The translations under genes and the position numbers were made by a program. A model generated the notes under the pieces. That model was not told the DNA's origin. It made no database searches and was given only the letters and a program-made list of their open reading frames with translations. Source: a bacterium BMS3Bbin05 (lineage in GTDB: Bacteria > Nitrospirota > Thermodesulfovibrionia > Thermodesulfovibrionales > BMS3Bbin05). Taken from it: a stretch of DNA of 64,000 nt. The stretch is taken from the NCBI GenBank assembly GCA_002897855.1, contig BDTO01000067.1, forward strand, positions 1 through 64,000, given 5' to 3'. Shown here piece by piece: positions 9,985 to 20,859 of the stretch (positions within the stretch are counted from its first letter, which is position 1; each line of letters opens with the position of its first letter).

Positions 9985-11112
9985 TCACAGAACACCCATC
10001 CTGTTCCTGATATTAAAACCTCTAAGCCTGACGTCACTATCACCTTTATACTGAATCATGACTTTATGGCTTTCCCCCAGGCCACCCGGTACTATAAGAC
10101 CCTTTATCTTTGCCATCTCGAACTGGTAATTATCATTATTCAGATATTTTTCACTGATAATCTCGTCCAGCCCCATAGATACCATGTAGATGCCCTGCCC
10201 TGCGTACCCAAGAGTTTCAAGACCTGATTCCTCTCCCCATTTTTTTACTGAACTGAAATTCACATGAGCGGTAATATCCTGCTTGCCTATATTCCTGTAA
10301 GGGTCCTCATTAACCTGATGCCTGAAATAGCACATTAAGGTGCCCCTGTCCCTTTCTTCACTGTAATACGTTTCCGCATTGTATCCATAATCTATTGTGA
10401 TAATAAAACCATCGGAAATTCTTGAGCTTATGCCCTCAAGCCATTCTTTTATCTTTAGATTGATCTCCGTCCTGTATCCCTTTTGATGTGCAACTGAGAA
10501 TTCCTCAACATACCTCTCAATATCAGGAGTAGCCGGTTCACCTGTTACTTCAACGAAGTCATCACCATCCAGATCTACATATACTTCCCTGATACAGTCG
10601 TCCATTTGTATAAGATGTACAGGAAAAGAGTCAAGGAGTTCATTGGATACCAGGCAGCCTGTGAACATTTCAATATCTTTAATCTCCTTTATCCATCTGA
10701 TTTTTTCAACGTGCCCGCCCAGCATTTTTTTCTGGTCTGCAGATGCATCAGGATTAATTTCGACAATCGTGTACTGAAGTGTTGTATATATATCTCTGTC
10801 CCGAAGGTAATCGAGGATATCAAGCGCAAGATATCCCTTTCCCGCACCCTGTTCAATAACCATAAAGTCTCCGGGTCTCCCCATACAGTCCCAGCATTCC
10901 TCTACCTGTCTTGCGAGCACCATGCCGAATGTGGGATGGAGATGAGGTGATGTATAGAAATCGCCCTTCCGTCCGATCCCTGTATCTGCTGAAGTATAGT
11001 ATCCCAGACCCGGATAATAAAGGGCCATGTCCATAAACCTCTTGAAGGTTACAGGCCCGCTCTCCCTGATTGTGTTTGTTATAATATTATCAAGCGAATT
11101 ATTCATGCTCAC
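9985..11112 (-). CDS. SAM-dependent methyltransferase, MidA/NDUFAF7 family
   Basis: ITNTIRESGPVTFKRFMDMALYYPGLGYYTS, VIEQGAGKGYLALDIL, SNELLDSFPVHLI, TIDYGY. Confidence 0.85.
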   Translation of the reverse strand: MSMNNSLDNIITNTIRESGPVTFKRFMDMALYYPGLGYYTSADTGIGRKGDFYTSPHLHPTFGMVLARQVEECWDCMGRPGDFMVIEQGAGKGYLALDILDYLRDRDIYTTLQYTIVEINPDASADQKKMLGGHVEKIRWIKEIKDIEMFTGCLVSNELLDSFPVHLIQMDDCIREVYVDLDGDDFVEVTGEPATPDIERYVEEFSVAHQKGYRTEINLKIKEWLEGISSRISDGFIITIDYGYNAETYYSEERDRGTLMCYFRHQVNEDPYRNIGKQDITAHVNFSSVKKWGEESGLETLGYAGQGIYMVSMGLDEIISEKYLNNDNYQFEMAKIKGLIVPGGLGESHKVMIQYKGDSDVRLRGFNIRNRMGVL

Positions 11113-11207
11113 AGCCCGGCTTCTTTATCCCGCCTGTCCCGATCTTATCGGGGACAAGCCCCGACTTTGTCGGAACTGATAGTCGTGGTGGGGCTCCATC
11201 GACAGAA

Positions 11208-12311
11208 TTAATGATCTGTTCTGACGGTACTGATTTTTTGTTTTCCGGTAATCCGAACTACAAAACCTGAATCTTCTATCGTTAATTTAGAAGAAGCCGA
11301 ATATTCCAAGGTGAGTCTCTTAATAAGTTTTATCGCCTCTCTGTTGCCGTCAATTATTGGTAATCCTTCGCCGACAAGTTTTACGGGAATAATTTCTCCG
11401 CCTGCGAATTTTCCTGTTTCCGGATCAAGTCGAATTTTTAATATCATGCTAATACCGCTTTCACCATCGATATTGAACCTTTTATACGTAAGAAAGTTAC
11501 CAAGGCTGTATGCAATCAATCTTCCTCTATACAGTTCCATCGCCCTGAGGACATGGGGCCCGTGACCGAATACTGCATCAGCACCTGCATCTACAACCGC
11601 ATGTGCAAACTCTCTCACATTTCCCCTCTTTTCACCAAGAAACTCTTCTTCCTTACCCGTAACATACAATGCTGATTTACCTTCTGCACCTCCGTGGAAA
11701 GAAACGATAACGATATCATTTGACTTCTTTAATTCATTCACGATTTCCGATGCCCTTAAAATGTTATTAATGGAATATGAATAATCCGATACAGGCATAA
11801 ATGAAAAACCCGCTACCGCGACTTTTTTCCCCTTTACATTAATGAGGGCAACATATTTTCCCCCTACCGGACTGATATTCACAGACATCAGGCATGTTCT
11901 GGTATTTTCAATCCCTTGCTTACCGAAATCTCCAACATGATTATTGGATATGTTGATTACATTGAAGCCTGCAGCTCTAAGATAATCGGCATACCGCGGA
12001 GGTGTTCTGAACGCAAAACAGTTCTCATCGTCATCCCTGCACTTTGTCTGGCCCCCACTTTCTGTTAAAGGACCTTCAAGATTGCCAAGCACTATGTCGC
12101 TCCCCCCGAGTTTATCTCTTACCTGGTCAAATATGCCAATGCCGTCTTTTGGAGGTAACAGTTCTTCCGGGTAGGTAGTCCCCATCATAATATCGCCTAC
12201 AGCAGTTATTGTCAGTTTCTCTACTGCATCGGAACTCAATGAACATATTCCTATAACATAAATGATAACTAATCCGTAAATATATTGTTTCATCCGTTTA
12301 TTATCCTGCAC
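11208..12311 (-). CDS. CapA-family (poly-gamma-glutamate synthesis-like) protein
   Basis: AVGDIMMGT...GNLEGPLTESG...NISNNHVGDFG...GHGPHVLRAMELYRGRLIAYSLGNF. Confidence 0.85.
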   Translation of the reverse strand: MQDNKRMKQYIYGLVIIYVIGICSLSSDAVEKLTITAVGDIMMGTTYPEELLPPKDGIGIFDQVRDKLGGSDIVLGNLEGPLTESGGQTKCRDDDENCFAFRTPPRYADYLRAAGFNVINISNNHVGDFGKQGIENTRTCLMSVNISPVGGKYVALINVKGKKVAVAGFSFMPVSDYSYSINNILRASEIVNELKKSNDIVIVSFHGGAEGKSALYVTGKEEEFLGEKRGNVREFAHAVVDAGADAVFGHGPHVLRAMELYRGRLIAYSLGNFLTYKRFNIDGESGISMILKIRLDPETGKFAGGEIIPVKLVGEGLPIIDGNREAIKLIKRLTLEYSASSKLTIEDSGFVVRITGKQKISTVRTDH

Positions 12312-12429
12312 AGGCTACAGTTCAGCTGAAAAAGATTCAGGAATGGAATCAGGGATTGTCTTCTGCCGCATCGCTTGTTTTGAAAATACGATGAAAGGAT
12401 TTATAATAACTATTTCCGGTTACTGATCT

Positions 12430-12804
12430 CTACTTTTCAGCCTTCTGAAGCTCAACTACCTTTGTGTCTTCAGCCTGCATGCTGGTCTTTCCTTCGATTA
12501 TTCCACCCTCAACAATCGTTAGCTTGGGTGTCAGAATATCTCCTATAATCTTACCTTTGTTCTTGACCTCAATTATCTCTTTTGCCTTAATATTACCTTC
12601 TATCTTTCCGCCTACAATTATTCCGTTGGAGACTACGTCACCCTTTATATTTCCCTTCTCTCCAAGCACAACCCAGTCCGATATCACGTTACCTTCAATC
12701 GTACCGTCTACCCTGATGGTCCCGGATGTGTTTATTTCACCCTTAAATGTGGAATTATTTCCTATGAATGTCTCCACTTTGTCCGTTTTCTTTGATATGT
12801 TCAA
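12430..12804 (-). CDS. Bactofilin (polymer-forming cytoskeletal protein)
   Basis: TFIGNNSTFKGEINTSGTIRVDGTIEGNVISDWVVLGEKGNIKGDV repeat-type beta-helix. Confidence 0.9.
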   Translation of the reverse strand: MNISKKTDKVETFIGNNSTFKGEINTSGTIRVDGTIEGNVISDWVVLGEKGNIKGDVVSNGIIVGGKIEGNIKAKEIIEVKNKGKIIGDILTPKLTIVEGGIIEGKTSMQAEDTKVVELQKAEK

Positions 12805-12807
12805 TTT

Positions 12808-13638
12808 CTATCCTCCCAGATATGTCTTTGGATTTACAGGTTTTCGATCTATCCATACTTCATAATGGGAATGAGGTCCAGTCGACCGGCCGGTCGATCC
12901 TTCATACGCTATGACATCTCCCCTCTTTACCTTCTGCCCCACCTTTACTATTATCTTCTTGTTATGCGCATACGCAGTAGTATATCCAAATCCATGCTCT
13001 ATTACCACCAGGTTGCCGTTTGCTCCGCTCCACCCCGCATAACTCACTATCCCATCCGCAGTCGTCATCACCGGACTCCTCGGCCTCGCCGCTATGTCTA
13101 TACCGGTATGAAATTCCTTCGTCTTAAGCTGCGGGTGTATCCTGTATCCAAATCCGGATGTTATATGCCCCGATACGGGCCACCCCTTCGGCGTAGCCAT
13201 GTATATGTCCCTCTGCTCGCTCAGGTAGTCCTTTATATCCGCTACCGACTCCATCGTCTTCTTTATCTCTTTCTTTACCATCTCCATATCTATCGATCCG
13301 GTATACGATGTGTCAAGGTTCTCCAGTATGTCATCTTTTGTCCCGAGTGCAAATATCTTCCTGAAATCAAATTCCGCTTTCTTTAATTCATCCATTGTCG
13401 TCCTCAACTCGCTGAACTGCGTCGAGTAAAACCCCAGCCTGTCCTTCATCCTGGAATACTGCTCCGTCTTTACCGCCGTTATCGCTATGTATATGCTTAC
13501 TCCCACCCACACTGTTACTAATACTATCAACCCTATCGACGGTAGTTTCATTCTTAACGGCTTCAGGCTGCTGTGCGGTATGATCATCACTGTTATCGGT
13601 GTGAATATCGCCTTCACTATCTTCTTAATTCTTGACAT
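12808..13638 (-). CDS. M23 family metallopeptidase (membrane anchored)
   Basis: GHITSGFGYRIHP....FHTGIDIAA...GNLVVIEHGFGYTTAYAHNKK...GSTGRSTGPHSHYEV. Confidence 0.9.
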   Translation of the reverse strand: MSRIKKIVKAIFTPITVMIIPHSSLKPLRMKLPSIGLIVLVTVWVGVSIYIAITAVKTEQYSRMKDRLGFYSTQFSELRTTMDELKKAEFDFRKIFALGTKDDILENLDTSYTGSIDMEMVKKEIKKTMESVADIKDYLSEQRDIYMATPKGWPVSGHITSGFGYRIHPQLKTKEFHTGIDIAARPRSPVMTTADGIVSYAGWSGANGNLVVIEHGFGYTTAYAHNKKIIVKVGQKVKRGDVIAYEGSTGRSTGPHSHYEVWIDRKPVNPKTYLGG

Positions 13639-14692
13639 ATCTCGTTCCCTTGGCTCCCTTTTCCATATAACCGATAATGGAAGAGCTATAACCCTTTTTA
13701 TTAATCATCTGAATACTTTTTTCAGCATCTGCATTTGACACAACAAGTGTATATCCTATTCCCATATTGAATGTACGCTTCATCTCCTCCTCAGGGACAT
13801 TACCCAACGCCATAATAATATCAAAAATCAATGGTTTTTTCCACTTTGTCTCATCTATTACTATAGAAAATCCATCCGGGATAGTACGCATAATATTTCC
13901 GGGAATCCCGCCGCCGGTGATATGGGACATCGCCTTTATCTTCACCTTCCCTTTAAGTGCATCAACCGCATCAACGTATATCCTCGTAGGTTCCAGAAGT
14001 TCTTCTCCTATTGTTCTTCCCAGTTCATCTATATACTTATCAACTTTATAGCCATGTTTTTCAAATACAACCTTCCTGACAAGGGAATACCCGTTACTGT
14101 GAATCCCGCTGGAGGCAATCCCGATTATTACATCACCAGCGGAAACACTCCGCCCATCTATAATCTCCTTACGGTCAACGACCCCTACAGCAAATCCTGC
14201 AATATCATATTCCCCATCACTATAGAAATCCGGCATCTCTGCAGTTTCACCACCCACGAGTGCACAGTGAGCCGATTTGCACCCCTCGGCAATTCCCTTT
14301 ATCACATCCGATGCTGTATCGGGTTTCAGATTTCCGGTCGCAAAGTAGTCGAGGAAGAAAAGGGGGTCGGCGCCCGATGTCAGTATATCGTTTACACACA
14401 TCGCAACAAGATCGATTCCCACCGTATCATGCCTGTCCATCATAAAGGCTATCTTGAGCTTTGTCCCAACTCCGTCAGTCCCGCTTACAAGCACCGGATC
14501 CCTGTATTTCTCTGTATCAACTCTTACAAGGGAACCGAAACTTCCTATACCCTGTAGAACACAACTGCTGAATGTGGCACGGGCAAGGGGCGCTATTGTC
14601 TTGACTAACCGTTCTCCTTTTTCAATATCTACTCCCGATTTTTTATACGTAATCTCATCATTCATAAAATACCCTGCAGCCCTTTTGAACAC
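13625..14692 (-). CDS. purM: Phosphoribosylformylglycinamidine cyclo-ligase
   Basis: DGVGTKLKIA, AMCVNDILTSGADPLFFLDYFATG, GGETAEMPDFY, HITGGGIPGNIMR. Confidence 0.95.
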   Translation of the reverse strand: MFKRAAGYFMNDEITYKKSGVDIEKGERLVKTIAPLARATFSSCVLQGIGSFGSLVRVDTEKYRDPVLVSGTDGVGTKLKIAFMMDRHDTVGIDLVAMCVNDILTSGADPLFFLDYFATGNLKPDTASDVIKGIAEGCKSAHCALVGGETAEMPDFYSDGEYDIAGFAVGVVDRKEIIDGRSVSAGDVIIGIASSGIHSNGYSLVRKVVFEKHGYKVDKYIDELGRTIGEELLEPTRIYVDAVDALKGKVKIKAMSHITGGGIPGNIMRTIPDGFSIVIDETKWKKPLIFDIIMALGNVPEEEMKRTFNMGIGYTLVVSNADAEKSIQMINKKGYSSSIIGYMEKGAKGTRYVKN

Positions 14693-14872
14693 CCATTTTT
14701 AACACAAACATACATCGGATTGCAATATTCCAAAAAACCCCAATCATTATAGCGTCGCAAAAAGTCGCCGGCTACTGCGTCCGCATGGCAATTAATTCAG
14801 GTAAGGAATAATGTTAATTTTCATCCCCGAGACCCCGAAAGAATAAGGGCCGGGGATGAGAGAAGGGATAGC

Positions 14873-15700
14873 TCAATCAACCTTTAACACACATTTCTCA
14901 CAGGAACTCCCGTCGGCCCGGCAAACCCCCGAAATACCCTGATGACATAGTGCAAAATCATATCTGAGCGGGTCTTCAGGATTAAGACGTTTCAGTGATT
15001 CAGTAACCTCTGCCGCCATGTTCCAGTCGGGGGTTTTTCTCCCTGTTAATCCCAGGCACCCGGCTATCCTCGCAATATGTGTATCAAGCGGTATTATCAG
15101 TCTCTTTTCAGGTATCCCTTTCCATAAACCGAAGTCAATATCACTGTCCCGCACCATCCATCTGAGAAACATATTCAGCCTCTTGCATGCGCTTCCTTTT
15201 GCAGGAGAAGGGACAAGATATCCGAACCCCTTTCCCTTTATTCCGGATTGACCTGCATACCGGAGAAAGATATCCGCAAGGCCGGTCAACGCCATCCTGG
15301 TGTCTCCCGCCGAATTTTCATAAAATGCCCGAAAGGTATTGCCAAGTGAATCATGGTCCGTCATGACTTTCTTTAGAGACAGAATAAGGATGACGAGGTC
15401 TTTTTCGTCATTGAACCTGTATCTCAGTCCCCTGAAGCGCCTGCTGTCCTTTGAACGGCTGAACTCCATCACAAATGAATAGGGAGAATTGCCCATTTGT
15501 AAAAAAACCTTTTCAAGGAACGATTTGAAAATATCAACTTTCCCGTAGGCGAACAGCGCGGAAATAAATGCGGCAACTTCTATGTCCATTCGGGTTTTAT
15601 ATCTGTGCGGAAACTCTATAGGGTCATTTTGGATGTGTGTTTCAAAATCGAAGTTTTCGTACAAACGCTCAAGAGTCTCTCTCAACCTTGCGTCAGACAA
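14873..15700 (-). CDS. TIGR02757 family protein
   Basis: HRYKTRMDIEVAAFISALFAYGKVDIF, LIIPLDTHIARIAGCLGLTGRKTPDWNMAAEVTESLKRLNPEDPLRYDFALCHQGISGVC. Confidence 0.8.
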   Translation of the reverse strand: MSDARLRETLERLYENFDFETHIQNDPIEFPHRYKTRMDIEVAAFISALFAYGKVDIFKSFLEKVFLQMGNSPYSFVMEFSRSKDSRRFRGLRYRFNDEKDLVILILSLKKVMTDHDSLGNTFRAFYENSAGDTRMALTGLADIFLRYAGQSGIKGKGFGYLVPSPAKGSACKRLNMFLRWMVRDSDIDFGLWKGIPEKRLIIPLDTHIARIAGCLGLTGRKTPDWNMAAEVTESLKRLNPEDPLRYDFALCHQGISGVCRADGSSCEKCVLKVD

Positions 15701-17789
15701 GACTGAATACCGTTTCCCTCTCCTGCATATTCACCTTTTCCACGAGTATCCTGATATCCTGCCCGATCCTGTAAACCTTCTTTGTATGTTTACCCCTGAA
15801 CGTAAGATCGCTTTCATTATAGATATAAAAATCATTCGTCATATCTGAGATATGGATAAAGCCTTCAATATAGAAATCCTTTAACCTGACCTTTATGCCG
15901 TAAGGGGCTATACCTGTTATGCGACCCGCAAATTCACTCCCCACCCTGCCCTTCATAAACCACGCCCTCATGGCATCCACCACTTCACGCTCCGCCTCAT
16001 CGGCAACCCTTTCCCTTCTTGAGCTGTGCAACGCTATGTCGGGCAACAGTGACTCATATATCTTGAGCTTTTTATCGGGCAACCCTTTTCTGCACATAAT
16101 CAGGTCTCTCAATATCCTGTGGATAACGAGATCAGGATATCTCCTTATCGGGGAAGTAAAGTGGGTATAGCTTTGTGATGCAAGGCCGAAATGACCGATA
16201 TTTTCGGTTGAATACCGGGCCTGTTTCAGACTCCTCAGAACTATGTAATTAAAGGCCTCTTCGGCAGGTTGTCCCCTTAAACTTTCCAGCAATAAAGGAA
16301 TATCACGCGGTGTGACCTTCCGTTTCCTTATGTTCGTGGCGCCCCTCAGTACGGCCATTATGTTATCCAGTTTCGACTCGTCGGGTTCTTCATGCACCCG
16401 GTAAAGAGACGGCACCCCTTTACTCTCTATATATTCAGAAACGGCTTCATTGGCGGCTATCATGAACTCTTCTATTATTATGTGTGCAAAGTTCCTCTCC
16501 GCACTGATGATCGCCTCCAGATTACCCTTCAGATCGAGAATAATCTCCGGCTCCGGCAGGTCAAAATCCAGGCTTCCCCTCTGCATCCGTTTCGACCTCA
16601 GGATATTTGTCAGCTCGGACATAAGCTCAAAATCATACAGGAGACTCTCATACTTTTTTCTCTCCCCGGCGTCCTGATCTATCAGAATCTTCTTCACCGA
16701 ATTATAGGTCATTCTATTATTGCTCTCGATGACACTCGGATAAAAACTCTCCCTTATCCTGTGGCCATTACGGCTGAAATCCATTTCTGCAGTGAAAGCA
16801 AGCCTCTTCACGTGAGGTCTCAGGCTGCACAGGTCTTCAGAAATAACCTTCGGGAACATAGGCAGAACCCTGTCGGGAAAATATACGCTCGTCCCCCTGC
16901 TCCTCGCCTCCATATCAATAACATCGTTCCATTTGACATAATGACTGACATCGGCTATATGCACATAAAGTCTGTATCCGTCGGGGATGCACCTGACAGA
17001 TATGGCGTCATCAAAATCCCTGGCTGTTTCCCCGTCAACCGTGACGGTACTGAGAGCTGTTAAATCACGCCGTCTTCCCTCTTTCATGTCGGAGGCCTCT
17101 TTGCTGAGCATCCTCACCACATCGGTAACCTCGTGAGGGAACCGCCGCGGTAAACTCATCTCATCTATTATCGCCTCAATCTCACTCTTGGGGTCATCAG
17201 GCGGACTGATTATCTTTACAACACGTCCCCTTGGAGGCCTTTTGTCCGTAGGATAATCCGTTATTTCGGCAACCGCAACATCTCCGTTCTTCGCATCTCC
17301 TTTCATGTTAAAGGGGATATAGATGTCAAAGGGAACTTTCCGGCTCTTCGGCCTGAGAAAAACCGACTCCCCATCTACGTCTATCACACCGGCAACCCTG
17401 TTATACGCCCTCTCGAGAATCCTTACAATCCTGCCTTCTCTCTTCTTCAAATTATCGACACGCACCATTACCCGGTCATTATTCATCGCGCCCATGGTAG
17501 CACGTGCCGGTACAAATATGTCCTTTTCTCCGAGCTTTTCAAGGATCACAAATCCATACCCTTCCTTGTGTGCTTCAAAATAACCCGTCTCAAGACGCAT
17601 CTCCCCTGCCGGCCCGTACATGCCTTTCCGGGTCCTGATAATCTCCCCATCATTCACCATATCCTTTAGCAGTCTCTTGAGAGTACGTAGAAATTTCTTC
17701 GGCAATCCAAGACTCTCCGCAAGAGCCCTGAAACTCAGAGGTTTTTTATTGGACCTGATATGAGCAAGTATGTCCTGTCTTTTTATCAT
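15693..17789 (-). CDS. rnr: Ribonuclease R
   Basis: RNB domain TVDGETARDFDDAISV, DVSHYV, TSVYFPDRVLPMFP, HFTSPIRRYPDLVIHR, C-terminal S1 domain. Confidence 0.95.
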   Translation of the reverse strand: MIKRQDILAHIRSNKKPLSFRALAESLGLPKKFLRTLKRLLKDMVNDGEIIRTRKGMYGPAGEMRLETGYFEAHKEGYGFVILEKLGEKDIFVPARATMGAMNNDRVMVRVDNLKKREGRIVRILERAYNRVAGVIDVDGESVFLRPKSRKVPFDIYIPFNMKGDAKNGDVAVAEITDYPTDKRPPRGRVVKIISPPDDPKSEIEAIIDEMSLPRRFPHEVTDVVRMLSKEASDMKEGRRRDLTALSTVTVDGETARDFDDAISVRCIPDGYRLYVHIADVSHYVKWNDVIDMEARSRGTSVYFPDRVLPMFPKVISEDLCSLRPHVKRLAFTAEMDFSRNGHRIRESFYPSVIESNNRMTYNSVKKILIDQDAGERKKYESLLYDFELMSELTNILRSKRMQRGSLDFDLPEPEIILDLKGNLEAIISAERNFAHIIIEEFMIAANEAVSEYIESKGVPSLYRVHEEPDESKLDNIMAVLRGATNIRKRKVTPRDIPLLLESLRGQPAEEAFNYIVLRSLKQARYSTENIGHFGLASQSYTHFTSPIRRYPDLVIHRILRDLIMCRKGLPDKKLKIYESLLPDIALHSSRRERVADEAEREVVDAMRAWFMKGRVGSEFAGRITGIAPYGIKVRLKDFYIEGFIHISDMTNDFYIYNESDLTFRGKHTKKVYRIGQDIRILVEKVNMQERETVFSLV

Positions 17790-17803
17790 AGTGTTTATTT
17801 TGA

Positions 17804-17982
17804 TGAACCCGTAAAAAGTCCTGAATTGTCACTCTGAGCGAAATAACCCCTCTTCGCTTCTCCCCTTATTTAAGGGGAGAATGGGTAGGGTTAAGATGAG
17901 ATTCTTCGACAACCCTTCGGCAGGCTCATGGCATAGCTCAGAATGACGGAAGAGCCTTTAATACACTTTTTACGACTCCATC
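17804..17982. repeat. MITE-like element, family B
   Basis: Inverted ends CCGTAAAAAGT ... ACTTTTTACG with internal tgtcactctgag / cagaatgac segments. Confidence 0.6.
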
Positions 17983-17983
17983 A

Positions 17984-18706
17984 CTAATAATATCTTTTCT
18001 TTTTCCTTGATACCTTTCCGGCTACCCACCCGAAAAAAAATACACCACCCCCTGCAAGGAACCAGTAGATCATTCTCTTTTCAAAAAGATTCGCATTTTC
18101 CTTTTTGAATTTATCCCTCTCTCTGCCGAGGTCTCCATTCTCTTTCTTGAGCATATCGCGCTCACTGACTATTTTCACTACATCCTTCGCCTGCTCAAGC
18201 AGGGTATTATACTTGTTTGTCATCTGTTTGAGCTCTCTTTCAGTAACCAGGATCTTATTATTTATTTCCTTTATCTTATTTTCGAGCTCCTTAACCTTTA
18301 CGGAATTGCCCTGTTTTGCCGTTTTAAGTTTTTCCTTTAACGAATCCCTTTCCTTGCCGACCTGATCCAGCCGTTGCCCGAGTTTGTCAATCTCTCCATG
18401 CAGCCTGTCGATAACCTGTGCCTTTGGTATATCAGGAGTTACATACTGTTTGCGTATCCAACCTTCCTTGCCGTCTTCTGTTCTTACCCTCATATACGCA
18501 CCGTCTTCCTCAAGTACATCAACCGGGGTTCCTGTCTTGAGCGTTTTAATAATCTTGAAATCCGTACTTTTACCATCACGCATTGTAATAATCAGCTTGT
18601 CCGAAACATACTGAGTGTCCGCCCAGACTTTATGGATAGGCATAATGATAGCAATAAACGAAAAAATAAATGGCATTATAAAATTATTGCTTACACTGAT
18701 TCTCAT
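17984..18706 (-). CDS. TIGR04211-like SH3 domain protein
   Basis: YVSDKLIITMRDGKSTDFKIIKTLKTGTPVDVLEEDGAYMRVRTEDGKEGWIRKQYVTP, coiled coil, C-terminal TM. Confidence 0.8.
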   Translation of the reverse strand: MRISVSNNFIMPFIFSFIAIIMPIHKVWADTQYVSDKLIITMRDGKSTDFKIIKTLKTGTPVDVLEEDGAYMRVRTEDGKEGWIRKQYVTPDIPKAQVIDRLHGEIDKLGQRLDQVGKERDSLKEKLKTAKQGNSVKVKELENKIKEINNKILVTERELKQMTNKYNTLLEQAKDVVKIVSERDMLKKENGDLGRERDKFKKENANLFEKRMIYWFLAGGGVFFFGWVAGKVSRKKKRYY

Positions 18707-19086
18707 ATAAATTCCTCCATGATTGAGTATCCCATTTATTATATTTTGACAAAATATAACACAAACATAATCTCCAATACAACTTTGTCCGGGACATGCA
18801 GGAGATATACCGTCAGATCATAATAAAGTGGTTCTTCTGAAAAAAACAGGAAATCTCTTGACAAGGTATAAATCAATGCAAATGAATTGAGCATATGACC
18901 GACGGTTTAATAAAAAAACGGGCAAGAACAGATAAACTTTGTGCCTTCTTCCCTCCTGCCTCTTAGCCTGAGTATTTACCTCTATTTAAATAGAGCCCCG
19001 CCTCGACTTTGTCGGGACAGACTGTATTTATTCACATTTCTGCGAGTCGCGGACAAATGTCCGGGTCTTCTGTTTTTCCGGATAAA

Positions 19087-19115
19087 AATGCCCCTCCTTT
19101 TCATGGGAGGGGACA
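19087..19115 (-). terminator. Intrinsic terminator of csp gene
   Basis: Minus strand CCCCTCCCATGAAAAGGAGGGGCATTTTT. Confidence 0.7.
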
Positions 19116-19124
19116 TTTCACCAA

Positions 19125-19325
19125 TCAGACCTTGACTACATTAACAGCTTTTGGACCTTTGGGACCTTCTTCGGTATCAAAGGTAACCGAGTCACCCTCG
19201 GCAAGGGTTTTAAAACCATCACCCTGGATGGAACTAAAATGGACGAAAACATCATTTCCGTCTTCGCCGGTAATGAAACCAAAACCCTTGGTTTCATTAA
19301 ACCACTTGACTGTTCCGTTAGCCAT
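19125..19325 (-). CDS. Cold shock protein
   Basis: [44 protein letters not shown]. Confidence 0.97.
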   Translation of the reverse strand: MANGTVKWFNETKGFGFITGEDGNDVFVHFSSIQGDGFKTLAEGDSVTFDTEEGPKGPKAVNVVKV

Positions 19326-19504
19326 CTCTTCTTTCTCCTCCTTGCTTATAAACTAAAGTCTCAGAATTATACTTCTATCAAAAAAAGCCACAAAGTTAAA
19401 AGTCTTTGCGGCCTTGCCAGTTACAAAAACTTCTGAAACTCCGTAAAAAGATTAGCATGTTCAATAATAATAAGTCAACGGCATTAAACATCCGTCTACC
19501 TGTA

Positions 19505-20620
19505 TCAGTGCAATTTCCCCCTGTATGAAACTACCCTGTCTTTACCCAAACCCTTTGCCTCATACATGGCACTGTCGGATGCCCTTATCAGAGACTCAAC
19601 CATTTCGACTATATTGTCCCCTAATTCAACATTCATACTGAGAGATGCCACACCTATGCTGCAGGTTACTTCTCCTTTAATGTTTAATGCAGGCGGTCCG
19701 GATGGACCATTGGAACTAATAAAGACATTTTCAGAGATGTTCTTTCTCAGCCTCTCCGCATATTCCACTGCATAATCTATATCTGTATCAGGCATGATAA
19801 TTATATACTCGTCACCACCGTATCTCGTCAGGACGGCATTTGTCCCTGCAAACACTTCCCTGGTTATATCCGCAACCTCCTTTAACAGTCTGCTCCCAAT
19901 AAGGTGACCATGGCTGTCGTTTATCACCTTCAATGAATCGAGGTCATAAAATATGAGTGCAATATCTCCTCCATCTCTGACAACCCTTTTAACTTCCCAT
20001 GTAAGCCTCTGCAGGAAATACCTGTCATTGTACAGGTCTGTAAGATTGTCCCGCTTTGAAAGCTCCTCGAATCTTCTCGCATCCAGCGCATTCTGCATGA
20101 ACGTACCGGTGTATCCGGCAAAAATCTCCAGCAGGGCAAGGTCTTTCCTGTCATAATTTATTCTGTCCATTCTGTTTATAAGCTCTATCACGCCTATAAT
20201 CGAGCTGTCGATATTGATGGGTGCGCATATTATTGATCTGCACTCATATTTCGTCTCTTCATTAACTATGGGCAGGAACTTGTCGTCCTTCCTTACATCC
20301 TCGCAGAAATAAGGTTTTCCACTCCGATAGGTTTCCCCCGTTATCCCCACCCTGTCGGAAAGTGAACTGCCGGCCAGATGTGCAGAGCCCTCTCCAAAGC
20401 AGGCCATAAAATAAAGTTTGCCATCCTCTTTTTTGTTAAGTTTAAGCAAGGGATCATCAATAAGAATGGAGCCTGATTCCGACGGGACAAATTCGTTGGC
20501 TGATATCAATATTTCACGAAGGACAGCGCTAAGGTCAACCTCGTGCTCTATATCTTTCGTCCTGATTTTTCTTTTAAGTATCCTGGCAATTAATGATAGA
20601 TCGGCAACCCTGATATTCAT
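19505..20620 (-). CDS. GAF-domain diguanylate cyclase
   Basis: GAF region then DNLTDLYNDRYF...RYGGDEYIIIMPDT (GGDEY active-site variant). Confidence 0.9.
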   Translation of the reverse strand: MNIRVADLSLIARILKRKIRTKDIEHEVDLSAVLREILISANEFVPSESGSILIDDPLLKLNKKEDGKLYFMACFGEGSAHLAGSSLSDRVGITGETYRSGKPYFCEDVRKDDKFLPIVNEETKYECRSIICAPINIDSSIIGVIELINRMDRINYDRKDLALLEIFAGYTGTFMQNALDARRFEELSKRDNLTDLYNDRYFLQRLTWEVKRVVRDGGDIALIFYDLDSLKVINDSHGHLIGSRLLKEVADITREVFAGTNAVLTRYGGDEYIIIMPDTDIDYAVEYAERLRKNISENVFISSNGPSGPPALNIKGEVTCSIGVASLSMNVELGDNIVEMVESLIRASDSAMYEAKGLGKDRVVSYRGKLH

Positions 20621-20859
20621 TATAAAACGCTACCCTTTAATAACTATACCATTTACATAATATTGACACTGACAATCCGTAAACTATCTCTGCGGCGGCG
20701 GATGTGGTGAAAATCCGCATGCCCGGCCCGCCGTTACTAAGGACTTTTTCTCTTATTATGTGTTCCATGCGATCCGGCTTTTCTTTCTCTGCCACAGGAG
20801 TATCTACGGCCTCCGCATGATACCAAATTCATGAATAATGAGGGTCGGTCTGAAAAACT

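Noticed and set aside
16392-17063. 223-aa ORF antisense to rnr
   Set aside because: Antisense of a clear RNase R gene, no domain signature.
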